DNA of 42,860 nucleotides from Bacillus sp. SD075 (GCF_017355165.1 NZ_JADILK010000037.1:1-42860), one strand, 5' to 3'. Shown: positions 33,966 through 42,481, counted from the first letter of the stretch. Numbers and translations are program-made. The notes: generated by a model not told the origin, from the sequence alone.

Positions 33966-34196
33966 ATGAAAATCTTTGGTATTACAGTTTTGATCCTAGC
34001 CCCTTTAGTGTTCATATCTTTAGGTATGGATATATTAATGGGATTTGATTTGGATAATTCAATAAAGCATGCCTTTAATCCTTTTTTGGTGAAGGACCCC
34101 GCTGAACTGATCCTTTTTTTCATTCTCCTTGTATTTCTAGTGTTCAGCTTCTTTTATCGAAAGAAAAAGAAAGGCAACACCAAAGGACAACAGTGA
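33966..34196 (+). CDS. Small two-TM protein, probable germinant receptor D subunit
   Basis: A 76-residue protein with two hydrophobic segments (about 3-25 and 48-65) separated by a short polar loop (LDNSIKHAFNPFLVKDPAE), and a strongly basic tail (YRKKKKGNTKGQQ). Two-TM proteins of 65-80 residues are known as the fourth, D, gene of many ger operons, where they tune receptor function. Its place 28 bases after the B-subunit gene and its topology support that role. I cannot assign it to a particular receptor type. Confidence 0.7.
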   Translation: MKIFGITVLILAPLVFISLGMDILMGFDLDNSIKHAFNPFLVKDPAELILFFILLVFLVFSFFYRKKKKGNTKGQQ

Positions 34197-34229
34197 TGTT
34201 AACAAATTCCCCTTGCTGAAATTGAGATG

Positions 34230-34257
34230 AACTCCGAATATGGGAGTTTGTCTTTTT
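34230..34257 (+). terminator. Weak terminator after the ger operon
   Basis: AACTCC and GGGAGTT form a short stem followed by TGTCTTTTT. Confidence 0.5.
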
Positions 34258-34364
34258 GCGTTTTTACAACCCCGTGAACCCATTTCATAGTATGATGATA
34301 AAATGAGCTTATTTTTCAGCGGATTTTAAAATCACTCAACAAACCTCGGGAGGAGGACGGCAAT

Positions 34365-37300
34365 TTGGATATCAAATTAAATCAAAAAATCATAAAAGAC
34401 ATGTGCGGTGCCGTCTCCTTTAAAAGAGGGGAAGCATTTCATCGTGCCAATAAAGTGACATTTGAAAGTTACCGTCCTGCTGGTTGTGAAGCAACGGTTA
34501 AAGGAAAGGAAAACTTCCATGTCACGATTGAAGTGGATGCTGTCGGCGGATTTCAGACGAAATGCAGTTGCCCTACGCTTGCTTCCTTCCATAGGGATTG
34601 CCAGCATATTGCAGCCGTCCTGCTGTCGGTTTACGACCATCAGCGAGATGGAATGATTCCGGAAGGCCTGCATGGATACAGTTCCGATGCTCCAGGCAAT
34701 AAGAAGTTGTCGGAGGGCTTGCTGACCCTTTTCAATAATCAGCCTGTACGCAAAAGCGTTCATCAGCGCCACTTTGAAAAAAGAAAGATGCTTGAAGTGG
34801 AATTTACATGTAAAACAATATGGATGGGAACGGAACAATATATGTTAGGACTGGAAATGAAAATCGCTGATTTTAATGTTGCGAATGTCCGGGATTTCCT
34901 GACGAGAGTAAAAGAAGGAAAGCCTGTCCAAGTGTCCCCTTCAACTATATATGACCCGGTAATGCATTGTTTTCAGAATGAAAATGATTCCGTGCTTCAG
35001 GAGCTCATTACAGTGATATCGGATGAAAAAGTCTATGTTGACGCCCTGACGGATAAATCTGAATATACCTTGGACAATCACTTATTACTTTTGCCTCCAT
35101 CTTCTTTTCGAAGGCTTGTCACCGTCCTTGAAAAAGCGCCATTGGTGAAGCTTGCCTATGGTGGCCTTGCATTCAATGGCTTTCGTTTATCAAATGGACC
35201 GCTTCCTTTACAGTTTGACTTTACCGAAAGCGTGGGCAAAGGGTATCAACTGAATATTACAAGGCTGCACGAGATGATTGTCATGAATGCATACAAATTG
35301 GTTCTTTTTGAAGGGAAATTGGTTCAGCTCGAAAATGATGAGGATTTCCAGCGCCTTTCAGAGTTAAAGCAAATGATGGAAGATTCGGGGATGAATCAAA
35401 TTATGATCCATCATGACCAGCTGGAGTTATTCCTGGACAAAGTGGTGCCAGGTTTGAAAAGACTCGGTGAAGTCCATATAGCAAGATCCATCACCGAATT
35501 GTTTTTGAAGGCACCGCTGGTTGCTAAGCTATATCTGGATCGAGTGAAAAACAGGTTGCTTGCAGGGCTGGAATTCATTTATGAAAATATCGAGATCAAT
35601 CCTTTGGAAAAACACGAATCCAAGCCAGTCTCCATGATTATAAGGGATGTTGAGAAAGAGGCGGAGATACTAAAGGTGATGGAGGATAGCCAGTTTGCCA
35701 AGACGGACGGCGGCTATTTCTTGCATAACGAAGAGTTGGAGTATGAGTTTTTATACCACATCGTTCCGAAACTCCAGAAGCTTGTGCAAATCTATGCCAC
35801 GACCGCTGTAAGAAATCGGATTTCCCATGGGAAGGCTGCACCGCGGATTAGGGTGAAGATTAAAAAGGAACGTACTAATTGGCTTGAATTCAAATTTGAA
35901 ATGGATGATATTCCAGATAAACAAATACGTGAGGTCTTAGCGGCGCTTGAAGAAAAAAGGAAGTACTATCGTTTAAGGAATGGATCGCTGCTTTCCCTTG
36001 AAACAAGGGAATACGAGGAAATCAATCGTTTTCTGAATGCACTGCCCATACAGGATGAAGACCTGGAAAGCACGCTGAACATGCCAATCGTAAAAGGGCT
36101 GCAGCTCCTTGATTCCGTGAATGACAGCCAGACATTCACAATGGAGGAATCATTCCGTCAGTTTTTGGATAATATCCGGAATCCGGGCGCACTGGAGTAT
36201 GTGGTGCCAAATAGTCTAAGCCCGACCTTGCGCGAATATCAAAAAGACGGCTACAAATGGATGAAAGTACTTGCCCAATACGGTTTTGGCGGGATTCTTG
36301 CTGATGATATGGGTCTGGGGAAAACACTGCAAAGCATCACGTTCATTTTATCCGAGCTTCCTGACATCCGTAAGAAAAGGGTTCCGGCGCTTATTGTCTG
36401 CCCATCATCATTGACCTACAATTGGCTGAGTGAATTCACTAAATTCGCTCCTGATATACAAGCTGTCGTCGTGGATGGCGACAAGACGGAAAGGGCGAAG
36501 CTGCTTAAGGAAGTGAAGGATGTGGATGTAGTGATCACCTCTTATCCATTGCTTCGGAAAGACATCATTTCGTTTGAAAAAAAGGACTTCCATACGGTGT
36601 TTTTCGATGAGGCACAGGCCTTTAAGAACCCAGTGACACAAACGGCACGAGCGGCCAAGAAGATAAAGGCGGCGCATCGCTTCGCGTTGACTGGTACGCC
36701 CATCGAGAATTCCCTAGAAGAGCTCTGGTCCCTTTTCCACGTCGTTTTCCCTGAACTATTCATGGGGTTAAAGGAATATAGCAACCTCTCAAGGAAGCAG
36801 ATTTCCCGCAGGATCCGTCCATTTTTGCTACGGAGAATGAAAGAGGACGTGCTAGCGGAACTACCGGAAAAAATCGAGTCGCTGGAATCGATGGAACTGC
36901 TTCCTGATCAGAAGAAACTATACGGCGCCTATCTGGCGAAGCTGCGGCATGATACGCTGAAACACCTGGACAAGGACACCCTCCGGAAAAACCGGATCAG
37001 GATTCTCGCTGGCTTGACCCGGCTTAGGCAAATATGCTGTCACCCCGCCTTGTTTGTGGACGGATATAAAGGCAGTTCAGCAAAATATGAGCAACTGATG
37101 CAAATTGTCGAGGAATCGAGGCATACTGGAAGACGGGTGCTGATTTTCTCGCAATTTACAAAAATGCTTCAAATTATCGGCAGGGATTTGGCTATGAAGG
37201 GACAACCCTTTTTCTACCTGGATGGACAAACCCCATCAAAGGAACGTGTGGAAATCTGCAATCGGTTTAATGCAGGAGAACGGGATATATTCCTCATCTC

Positions 37301-37589
37301 TTTGAAAGCGGGCGGTACGGGTCTCAATCTGACGGGTGCCGATACAGTCATTCTATATGACCTTTGGTGGAATCCGGCAGTTGAAGAACAAGCTGCGGAC
37401 CGTGCCCATCGAATGGGGCAGAAGAATGCGGTTCAGGTCATCAAACTTATAGCCCGTGGCACAATCGAAGAAAAAATGAATGAACTTCAAGAGAAAAAGA
37501 GACACCTTATTGAAGAAATCATTGACCCTGGAGACAAGTCGTCATCGCTACTTACCGAAGAGGACATCAGGGAGATCCTGATGATATAA
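34365..37589 (+). CDS. SWIM zinc finger / SNF2-family helicase
   Basis: A 1074-residue DNA translocase similar to B. subtilis YwqA. A SWIM zinc finger near the N-terminus (KCSCPTLASFHRDCQHIAAV, about 66-86) precedes a long helicase-associated region. The SNF2 ATPase follows from about 610: Walker A LADDMGLGKT (near 645), Walker B FDEAQ (near 749), LTGTPIEN, LLRRMKEDVLAELP, then the helicase C lobe with GGTGLNLTGAD, DLWWNPAVEEQAADRAHRMG (near 996-1015). Start TTG 34365 has GGGAGGAGG upstream. Known bacterial members act in transcription-coupled or recombination functions; the precise role here is unproven. It is transcribed alone. Confidence 0.92.
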   Translation: MDIKLNQKIIKDMCGAVSFKRGEAFHRANKVTFESYRPAGCEATVKGKENFHVTIEVDAVGGFQTKCSCPTLASFHRDCQHIAAVLLSVYDHQRDGMIPEGLHGYSSDAPGNKKLSEGLLTLFNNQPVRKSVHQRHFEKRKMLEVEFTCKTIWMGTEQYMLGLEMKIADFNVANVRDFLTRVKEGKPVQVSPSTIYDPVMHCFQNENDSVLQELITVISDEKVYVDALTDKSEYTLDNHLLLLPPSSFRRLVTVLEKAPLVKLAYGGLAFNGFRLSNGPLPLQFDFTESVGKGYQLNITRLHEMIVMNAYKLVLFEGKLVQLENDEDFQRLSELKQMMEDSGMNQIMIHHDQLELFLDKVVPGLKRLGEVHIARSITELFLKAPLVAKLYLDRVKNRLLAGLEFIYENIEINPLEKHESKPVSMIIRDVEKEAEILKVMEDSQFAKTDGGYFLHNEELEYEFLYHIVPKLQKLVQIYATTAVRNRISHGKAAPRIRVKIKKERTNWLEFKFEMDDIPDKQIREVLAALEEKRKYYRLRNGSLLSLETREYEEINRFLNALPIQDEDLESTLNMPIVKGLQLLDSVNDSQTFTMEESFRQFLDNIRNPGALEYVVPNSLSPTLREYQKDGYKWMKVLAQYGFGGILADDMGLGKTLQSITFILSELPDIRKKRVPALIVCPSSLTYNWLSEFTKFAPDIQAVVVDGDKTERAKLLKEVKDVDVVITSYPLLRKDIISFEKKDFHTVFFDEAQAFKNPVTQTARAAKKIKAAHRFALTGTPIENSLEELWSLFHVVFPELFMGLKEYSNLSRKQISRRIRPFLLRRMKEDVLAELPEKIESLESMELLPDQKKLYGAYLAKLRHDTLKHLDKDTLRKNRIRILAGLTRLRQICCHPALFVDGYKGSSAKYEQLMQIVEESRHTGRRVLIFSQFTKMLQIIGRDLAMKGQPFFYLDGQTPSKERVEICNRFNAGERDIFLISLKAGGTGLNLTGADTVILYDLWWNPAVEEQAADRAHRMGQKNAVQVIKLIARGTIEEKMNELQEKKRHLIEEIIDPGDKSSSLLTEEDIREILMI

Positions 37590-37746
37590 GGGGGATACGG
37601 TTACGCAAACGTTTTTAAGAATATTAATGGAAGTAAAGCTGAAGGTACCCCATTGTTATGAAACAAACGGGCAAGATTACTGAGTGCCTGCTTAAGTAAC
37701 GAGGCAGGCGGGAACAAGTTATAAATTGAATAATGTAAAGGTATAG

Positions 37747-37788
37747 AGCATTTCTTCGTAATGAAGGAATGCTTTTTATTTTTTTTAT
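37747..37788 (+). terminator. Terminator downstream of the SNF2 gene
   Basis: AGCATTTCTTC and GAAGGAATGCT form a stem with one mismatch around GTAAT, with a long T-rich tail. The 150 bases between the SNF2 stop and this hairpin hold nothing I recognise. Confidence 0.75.
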
Positions 37789-37832
37789 TAAAGGATATTT
37801 AGATAACAATAATAATATAATAAAAAACAACA

Positions 37833-37859
37833 ATGTTTTATTGTGAAACGATAAAACAT
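37833..37859. promoter_or_regulatory. Inverted repeat at the DUF2975/Xre promoter
   Basis: ATGTTTTAT (37833-37841) and ATAAAACAT (37851-37859) form a perfect 9-bp inverted repeat with a 9-nt gap, 43 bases before the DUF2975 start. It overlaps the likely core promoter (TTGTGA at 37841). A site for the Xre protein of the same operon is the natural guess. Confidence 0.5.
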
Positions 37860-37901
37860 GTGATAAATTAAATGGACAATAAATAAGTGAGGTGCTTTTT
37901 T

Positions 37902-38384
37902 ATGAAACGAGGAACAACACTCTTTTTAAAGATAGCTGTTATTCTTATGGGGATCCCAGTTCTTGCTTTGTGCATCTTTTTGGTGCCTGAGATAGCGAAT
38001 TTTGCAGCAGAATTATATCCGGATATGACTTATTTGAAATATCTTGTTTTAATCGATTTGTATGCATCGGCGATACCTTTTTACTTTGCTCTATATCAAG
38101 CCTTTAAACTGTTAAGCTATATTGACAAAAACAAAGCTTTCTCGGAATTATCTGTAAGAGCTTTAAAGACTATCAAAAATTGTGCGATCACAATCAGTGT
38201 CTTGTATGTGGCAGGCATGCCGTTCTTTTATCTCATGGCGGAAATGGACGACGCTCCAGGTATCATATTAATCGGAATGGTCGTTATCTTTGCTTCAATG
38301 GTGATTGCAGTCTTTGCTGCTGTTCTTCAAAGGCTTTTACAAGAAGCCATCGATATAAAAACAGAAAATGACTTAATAGTCTGA
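37902..38384 (+). CDS. DUF2975 membrane protein (YoaS-like)
   Basis: A 160-residue membrane protein with four hydrophobic segments (about 7-28, 45-68, 90-115, 124-148) and the family-like stretch LIDLYASAIPFYFALYQAFKL followed by YIDKNKAFSELSVRALK. ATG 37902 has GAGGTGC upstream; the frame back to 37887 runs into that ribosome site. Paired with a short Xre regulator 10 bases downstream, as for B. subtilis yoaS-yozG. Its function is unknown. Confidence 0.85.
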   Translation: MKRGTTLFLKIAVILMGIPVLALCIFLVPEIANFAAELYPDMTYLKYLVLIDLYASAIPFYFALYQAFKLLSYIDKNKAFSELSVRALKTIKNCAITISVLYVAGMPFFYLMAEMDDAPGIILIGMVVIFASMVIAVFAAVLQRLLQEAIDIKTENDLIV

Positions 38385-38394
38385 GGTGAATAAC

Positions 38395-38616
38395 TTGGCA
38401 ATTATAATCAATATTGATGTGATGCTGGCTAAAAGGAAAATGAGTGTTACAGAACTTTCAGAGAGAGTTGGAATAACGATGGCTAACCTGTCCATATTGA
38501 AAAACGGTAAGGCAAAAGCGATTCGATTGACAACTTTAGAGGCGATTTGTAAGGCTTTAGAATGTCAGCCCGGAGATATTTTGGAATACCGAAATGATGA
38601 AGACACGCAAGATTGA
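38395..38616 (+). CDS. Xre-family helix-turn-helix regulator (YozG-like)
   Basis: A 73-residue single-domain DNA-binding protein: IINIDVMLAKRKMSVTELSE, VGITMANLSILKNGKAKAIR (recognition helix) and TLEAICKALECQPGDILEY, the typical Cro/CI layout of this short group. TTG 38395 has GAGGTGA 5-6 bases upstream, better than GTG 38386, which lies inside that site. It overlaps in transcription with the DUF2975 gene and probably controls the pair. Confidence 0.88.
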   Translation: MAIIINIDVMLAKRKMSVTELSERVGITMANLSILKNGKAKAIRLTTLEAICKALECQPGDILEYRNDEDTQD

Positions 38617-38658
38617 AAAAAGTGGAAGATTTACCCGATGGAATATGGAGGACCAATC

Positions 38659-39450
38659 ATGAGAGCACTGAAACAACTCGTTCGTTTTGGTTGGGAGCAG
38701 GCCCTGTCATGCTTGTTTCCTGCCGTTATTTTTGCCTCTTTGGCTATGACAAAATTCATACCGCTTCCCTTCCTTCCGCGGTATGACTGGCTGCTCATCA
38801 TCTGCCTTCTGATGCAGTGGTGGATGGTGCGCTCTGGGCTTGAAACAAAGGATGAACTAAAGGTTATCACAATGTTCCACCTTATTGGACTTGCTCTTGA
38901 ACTTTTCAAGGTACATATGGGCTCCTGGACATATCCAGGGGAAGGATATTCCAAAGTTTTTGGAGTGCCTCTGTATAGCGGATTCATGTACGCAAGTGTA
39001 GCGAGTTATTTGTGCCAGGCGTGGAGGAGGTTAAAGGTTGAACTGGTCAAGTGGCCGCCTTTTTTGGTCGTTGTATCTCTTGCCTCTGCAATTTATCTGA
39101 ACTTTTTCACCCATCATTTTTGGATTGATGTTCGTTGGTGGCTATCTGGACTTGTAATTTTCGTATTTTGGCGAGCATGGGTTACATACGAAGTTGGTGG
39201 AACTCGTTATCGTATGCCAATCGCACTTTCATTTGTGCTCATCGGATTTTTTATATGGATAGCCGAGAATATCGCAACGTTCTTTGGAGCATGGGAATAT
39301 CCAAACCAAACCGATGCATGGAGTCTCGTTCATTTAGGAAAGGTAAGCTCATGGCTATTATTAGTGATTGTTAGCTTTCTTATAGTAGCGATGCTGAAAC
39401 AGGTTAAGGGGAAAGACTCCACTGAGATGGATGCTGGGCATTCTTTATAA
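38659..39450 (+). CDS. DUF817 family membrane protein
   Basis: A 263-residue membrane protein with about eight hydrophobic segments and many Trp residues. HMGSWTYPGEGYSKVFGVPL, YLNFFTHHFWIDVRWW and WIAENIATFFGAWEYPNQ are the kind of conserved motifs that mark DUF817. ATG 38659 follows GGAGG (38646-38650) by 8 bases; the frame back to 38638 includes that site. The function of the family is not known. It is 42 bases downstream of the Xre gene and may share its transcript. Confidence 0.87.
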   Translation: MRALKQLVRFGWEQALSCLFPAVIFASLAMTKFIPLPFLPRYDWLLIICLLMQWWMVRSGLETKDELKVITMFHLIGLALELFKVHMGSWTYPGEGYSKVFGVPLYSGFMYASVASYLCQAWRRLKVELVKWPPFLVVVSLASAIYLNFFTHHFWIDVRWWLSGLVIFVFWRAWVTYEVGGTRYRMPIALSFVLIGFFIWIAENIATFFGAWEYPNQTDAWSLVHLGKVSSWLLLVIVSFLIVAMLKQVKGKDSTEMDAGHSL

Positions 39451-39501
39451 AATGGCTTTATGCGTGAAAAATTCTGCTTCATTCAAGTTAGGGGAAAAGA
39501 T

Positions 39502-39882
39502 GGCTGGGACATTACTAAATAAACCATCCTCAAAGACGAATCATTCTACGTTATTCTACCTATTAAACATCATGCTGTTTTCGTATATGTTGTTTTTATT
39601 CATCCATTCAAGCTGGAAGAACAAGTTCGTTCCATTGCGCTACAGACACTCGCTTTCCGCGGGGAGGAAGCGGGGCCTCCTCGGCAAGCCTGCGGGGTCT
39701 CAGCCGTTCCTCTATTTCCCTTAGTAGTCGATGGTCTTCCGCTCCATTACACTAGATGTTTAAAAATAGGATGCAAAAAGCAAAAAATCTATGGAAAAGA
39801 ACCAATAAAGACCCGATCTATTAGCCGGAAATTCCGCTTATAGTTCGGGTTTATCGTGGACTTAAATACTTATGTCCCAGCC
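39502..39882. mobile_element. MITE-like element with GGCTGGGACAT terminal inverted repeats
   Basis: GGCTGGGACAT at 39502-39512 and its reverse complement ATGTCCCAGCC at 39872-39882 bound about 380 bases with no credible gene. The interior holds a GC-rich core (CGCTTTCCGCGGGGAGG, GGCCTCCTCGGC, CCTGCGGGGTCTC at about 39650-39702) related to the repeat at 26410-26518, and an inverted pair around GACCCGATC...GTTCGGGTTT. It looks like a non-autonomous or high-copy dispersed repeat. Confidence 0.6.
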
Positions 39883-39994
39883 TCTTCTCTATGCTTTTAT
39901 ATAAAATAGGTCTTGATAACGTAATATCAGGATGGTGTTTGTAATGTGATGTCTATTCTTTTTTTTCTTCCTGGTTTCTCCTAAAGTGACATCC

Positions 39995-40309
39995 CTATGA
40001 AACAAGTTTTAATCCCACTGCTGCGCCAAGGACCATGGCTATAAAAACGACCCTTCGCCAATCTTTGGATTCCCCGTATAAGAGCATCCCGATTATCGCA
40101 CCGCCTGATGCGCCGATCCCTGTCCAAATAGCATAAGCTGTCCCCATCGGCAAGGTTTGCATGGAAAAAGCAAGAAATAGGAAACTTGCCCCAAATCCGA
40201 TGAATAACATCAGAAAGGATTGCCAATTACGGTCTTTGTGCAATTTATTTATCATCGCAACCCCAAACATTTCAAATAGCCCCGCTAAGATTAAAGAAAC
40301 CCAAGCCAT
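39995..40309 (-). CDS. gdnD: Guanidinium exporter subunit GdnD (SMR family, YkkD)
   Basis: A 104-residue small multidrug resistance protein with four TM segments. The essential membrane Glu is in LAGLFEMFG (residue 13), and GTAYAIWTGIGASGGAI is the SMR signature. It pairs with the upstream SMR gene; the stop of that gene and the ATG of this one overlap (TAATG). Heteromeric YkkC/YkkD-type pairs under a guanidine riboswitch export guanidinium. Length (B. subtilis YkkD has 105) supports the D assignment. Confidence 0.9.
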   Translation of the reverse strand: MAWVSLILAGLFEMFGVAMINKLHKDRNWQSFLMLFIGFGASFLFLAFSMQTLPMGTAYAIWTGIGASGGAIIGMLLYGESKDWRRVVFIAMVLGAAVGLKLVS

Positions 40310-40650
40310 TAAGATTCATCCCCTTTCTCAGCCGTATCATCAGTCACTAGCTTCAAGCCGATCACTCCTGATAATAAGAGGAGGATCAATAGAGTTTTGC
40401 TCAGCTTGAAGGATTCCCCAAAGAAAATGATTTCGGAAAAAACGGTCCCGGCCGTACCCATACCGACAAACACGGCATATACCGTTCCGACAGGAAGCTT
40501 CCTGCCAGCCATTATCATCAAGTAAAAACTGATGATGATCGAAATGATCGTTCCAGACCAAGTCCAAAAGTCATCTGCATGTTTTAAGCCAATCACCCAA
40601 AATACTTCAAAAAAAGCTGCAATGAATACTTTAATCCAGTTTGTGCCCAT
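40309..40650 (-). CDS. gdnC: Guanidinium exporter subunit GdnC (SMR family, YkkC)
   Basis: A 113-residue four-TM SMR protein with the conserved Glu in IAAFFEVFW (residue 14) and [21 protein letters not shown] 40650 is preceded by GGAGGTGCG. The frame continues upstream to 40797, but that part is the riboswitch and its terminator, not protein. It forms a heteromer with GdnD to export guanidinium out of the cell. Confidence 0.9.
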   Translation of the reverse strand: MGTNWIKVFIAAFFEVFWVIGLKHADDFWTWSGTIISIIISFYLMIMAGRKLPVGTVYAVFVGMGTAGTVFSEIIFFGESFKLSKTLLILLLLSGVIGLKLVTDDTAEKGDES

Positions 40651-40689
40651 GAAAGATCGCACCTCCGATTTTATTCTTACCAAAAAAAC

Positions 40690-40736
40690 AAAAAAGCCCA
40701 AGAGATAACCGTTAAACAGTTTCTCCCAGGCTTTTA
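40690..40736 (-). terminator. Riboswitch-controlled terminator of gdnCD
   Basis: On the minus strand AAGCCTGGGAGA pairs with TCTCTTGGGCTT, followed by a long T-run. Its left arm is the 3' part of the aptamer, so guanidine binding should prevent this hairpin and let transcription into gdnCD proceed. Confidence 0.85.
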
Positions 40737-40825
40737 TCCTTCCGTGACACAGCATGCTGTGAGTTTTCTCTCGGACCAGACCAGCAATAAGACGCACTGC
40801 GGAACCCTAGAAAACCTTTGACATA
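40721..40825 (-). ncRNA. Guanidine-I (ykkC class) riboswitch aptamer
   Basis: The minus strand contains the hallmark blocks of the ykkC RNA in order: TTTTCTAGGGTTCCG, then GCTGGTCTGGTCCGAGAG with AAAAC, a short hairpin (CACAGCATGCTGTG), then CACGG-AGGATAAAAGCCTGGG. It lies just upstream of a guanidinium exporter pair. Confidence 0.93.
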
Positions 40826-40839
40826 TGCAATTACCTTTC

Positions 40840-40867
40840 ATTATACATACTTTTTGAACTTGCTCAA
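40840..40867 (-). promoter_or_regulatory. Promoter of the gdnCD riboswitch transcript
   Basis: On the minus strand TTGAGC (40867-40862), a 16-nt spacer and a perfect TATAAT (40845-40840) precede the aptamer, so the RNA would begin about 10 bases before it. Confidence 0.75.
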
Positions 40868-41007
40868 GGTAAAAGTTTTGCAAAGGCCATGCCCATTTTA
40901 GCCTAATATCCGCATATATCCCGTAAAGTTTGCTACCTTGCAATATCATCAATTCATCATGACCTGTCAATGGAAAAAAGAACATAGTCAGTTTCTGTAT
41001 TCAGGTC

Positions 41008-41042
41008 GAAAAAGCCTCGAAATCTTATCCGGGGCTTTTTTG
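41008..41042. terminator. Terminator after the EamA gene
   Basis: AAAAAGCCTCG and CGGGGCTTTTTT form a stem with one G-T or mismatch position and T-runs on both strands. Confidence 0.7.
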
Positions 41043-41051
41043 ACTTGCTAT

Positions 41052-42023
41052 TTAGGCACTCACGGTCCGTTTCCGGGATGAACCTTCTTTTTTATTTGAT
41101 ATATAGCTATGCAAGATCATTCCTATGATGACGATAAAGATGCCGAACCACGATAACGGAGAAGGGATCGGTAAAGATAGGAATAGCAATTCGCCGGCTA
41201 AGGCAAAAAGGACCTCCATCGATTGTGTAGCTTCAACTGAAGCTAATTTCTGCATATTTCCGCTTACCAAATCGGTCGCCATGAAAAAAAGCACCGTGGC
41301 AATGACTCCGGAAAATAGGGCGACCAAAAGGGATTGGAAACTCTGTATCTTCGTCGGCGCCCCTACTGTAAAGAAGCCGTACAATGAAAGCAGGAACCAG
41401 AATGGCAGACTCGCCAAAGTCATTCCCAAAACCCGCTGGTAAGCATCCAAACGTCCTTCGGATACTTCCATCATTTTTCGATTTCCCAATGGGTATGCAA
41501 ATGAGGCTATGACGATTGGAATCACTCCCAGCCAAAGATTGGCCATTGTTATGTGCTTGGTGTGCTCCACTTGCATCAGGATGATTCCAAGCAAAATGAT
41601 CATGGACATGAGGAGGCCCTTCACAGAAACCTTTCCTCTTTGCCTTTCGAGCCCATCTTTCGTTTGGATATTTTCAAAAAACAGCGGCGCAAGCAATGCA
41701 CCCGAAATGATCGTGATTTGCCAAGTGCCGGCGATTAGCCAGCCGGGTGAGTAAGCGGATGCAAAGCATAAAGGGGCATAAAATAACCCAAATCCGACAA
41801 AACTCCAAAGCAGCCAATGGCCTGGCTTTTCTCTCATCACCCGTAAAAGGGGACGCAGATTTTTTCGGCTTAATACGATACACAATAGAAAAGGCACCAT
41901 AAAGATATAACGCAGCGAAGCACTCCATATCCAACTTCCGCCAGACAACTCCATGGCTTGATTTAAAACAAACGTAAAAGCAAAAAAGAAAGCGGAACAA
42001 ATACCTAATATAATCGGACGCAA
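41052..42023 (-). CDS. EamA/DMT-superfamily multidrug-efflux-like transporter
   Basis: A 323-residue membrane carrier with ten hydrophobic segments in two five-TM halves, of the EmrE-like/DMT group. The opening RPIILGICSAFFFAFTFVLN and GLFYAPLCFASAYSPGWLIAGTWQ are typical of the multidrug resistance efflux subgroup; the end is basic (SNKKEGSSRKR). I favour TTG 42023, 6 bases after GAGGTG, over GTG 42032, which lies inside that ribosome site. The substrate is unknown. Confidence 0.8.
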   Translation of the reverse strand: MRPIILGICSAFFFAFTFVLNQAMELSGGSWIWSASLRYIFMVPFLLCIVLSRKNLRPLLRVMREKPGHWLLWSFVGFGLFYAPLCFASAYSPGWLIAGTWQITIISGALLAPLFFENIQTKDGLERQRGKVSVKGLLMSMIILLGIILMQVEHTKHITMANLWLGVIPIVIASFAYPLGNRKMMEVSEGRLDAYQRVLGMTLASLPFWFLLSLYGFFTVGAPTKIQSFQSLLVALFSGVIATVLFFMATDLVSGNMQKLASVEATQSMEVLFALAGELLFLSLPIPSPLSWFGIFIVIIGMILHSYISNKKEGSSRKRTVSA

Positions 42024-42219
42024 TTGACTCACCTCAATCTGTTTTATAAGTCAGTAAGACTCTGGAAGTATGGCAATCGTTTCGGCTTTCCGAAAGATTT
42101 CTCAGAAATATCCACTATGTTAAAAGCAGAATGAATTTTCGGAATATAATAAGCGACCATTTTAAATTCTCCTTCAAAAGCAAAAGAAAATCAACAGGAA
42201 TCTATTAGGCAGAGAAATT

Positions 42220-42302
42220 CATTCTCCATCATTCGACATGGAAGGATGGAGAATGGCTGTTGGAATTATATGATGGCGTTTTCATTTCAATCATGAAATG
42301 AA
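42220..42302. repeat. Two inverted repeats upstream of abrB
   Basis: CATTCTCCATC (42220-42230) with GATGGAGAATG (42245-42255) form a perfect 11-bp stem, and TTCATTTCA (42281-42289) with TGAAATGAA (42294-42302) a perfect 9-bp stem with a 4-nt loop. Neither has a T-tract. Their roles are unknown. The rest of the stretch 42033-42410 shows no gene. Confidence 0.5.
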
Positions 42303-42418
42303 CAAAATGTACCAGTTAAACAAGTTGAGAAACGTTGTTATGACGGGAGTCATGAAGGAATTACTAATATTTTATATAAAAATCATATAGAGGCAGATAA
42401 TATACGAAGATACGAGAA

Positions 42419-42481
42419 TTGACGAATATGGTAGGTAGTGGTATCTTTATAGAAGTGCAAATAATGTCGAATGGTGACGAA
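42419..42481 (+). promoter_or_regulatory. abrB promoter with three Spo0A boxes
   Basis: TTGACG (42419-42424), a 17-nt spacer and TATCTT (42442-42447) make a sigma-A promoter. TGACGAA (42420-42426) overlaps the -35. TGTCGAA (42465-42471) and TGACGAA (42475-42481) follow, exactly 10 bases apart, just after the expected start. All fit the Spo0A consensus TGNCGAA. The tandem pair downstream of the start matches the way Spo0A represses abrB in B. subtilis. Confidence 0.8.

Noticed and set aside
39431..39724. 97-codon frame overlapping the end of the DUF817 gene
   Set aside because: It runs into the dispersed repeat element and has no ribosome site; its tail is simply translated repeat.
40651..40797. 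N-terminal extension of GdnC
   Set aside because: These bases are the ykkC riboswitch and terminator; the start at 40650 has GGAGGTG and gives the family length.
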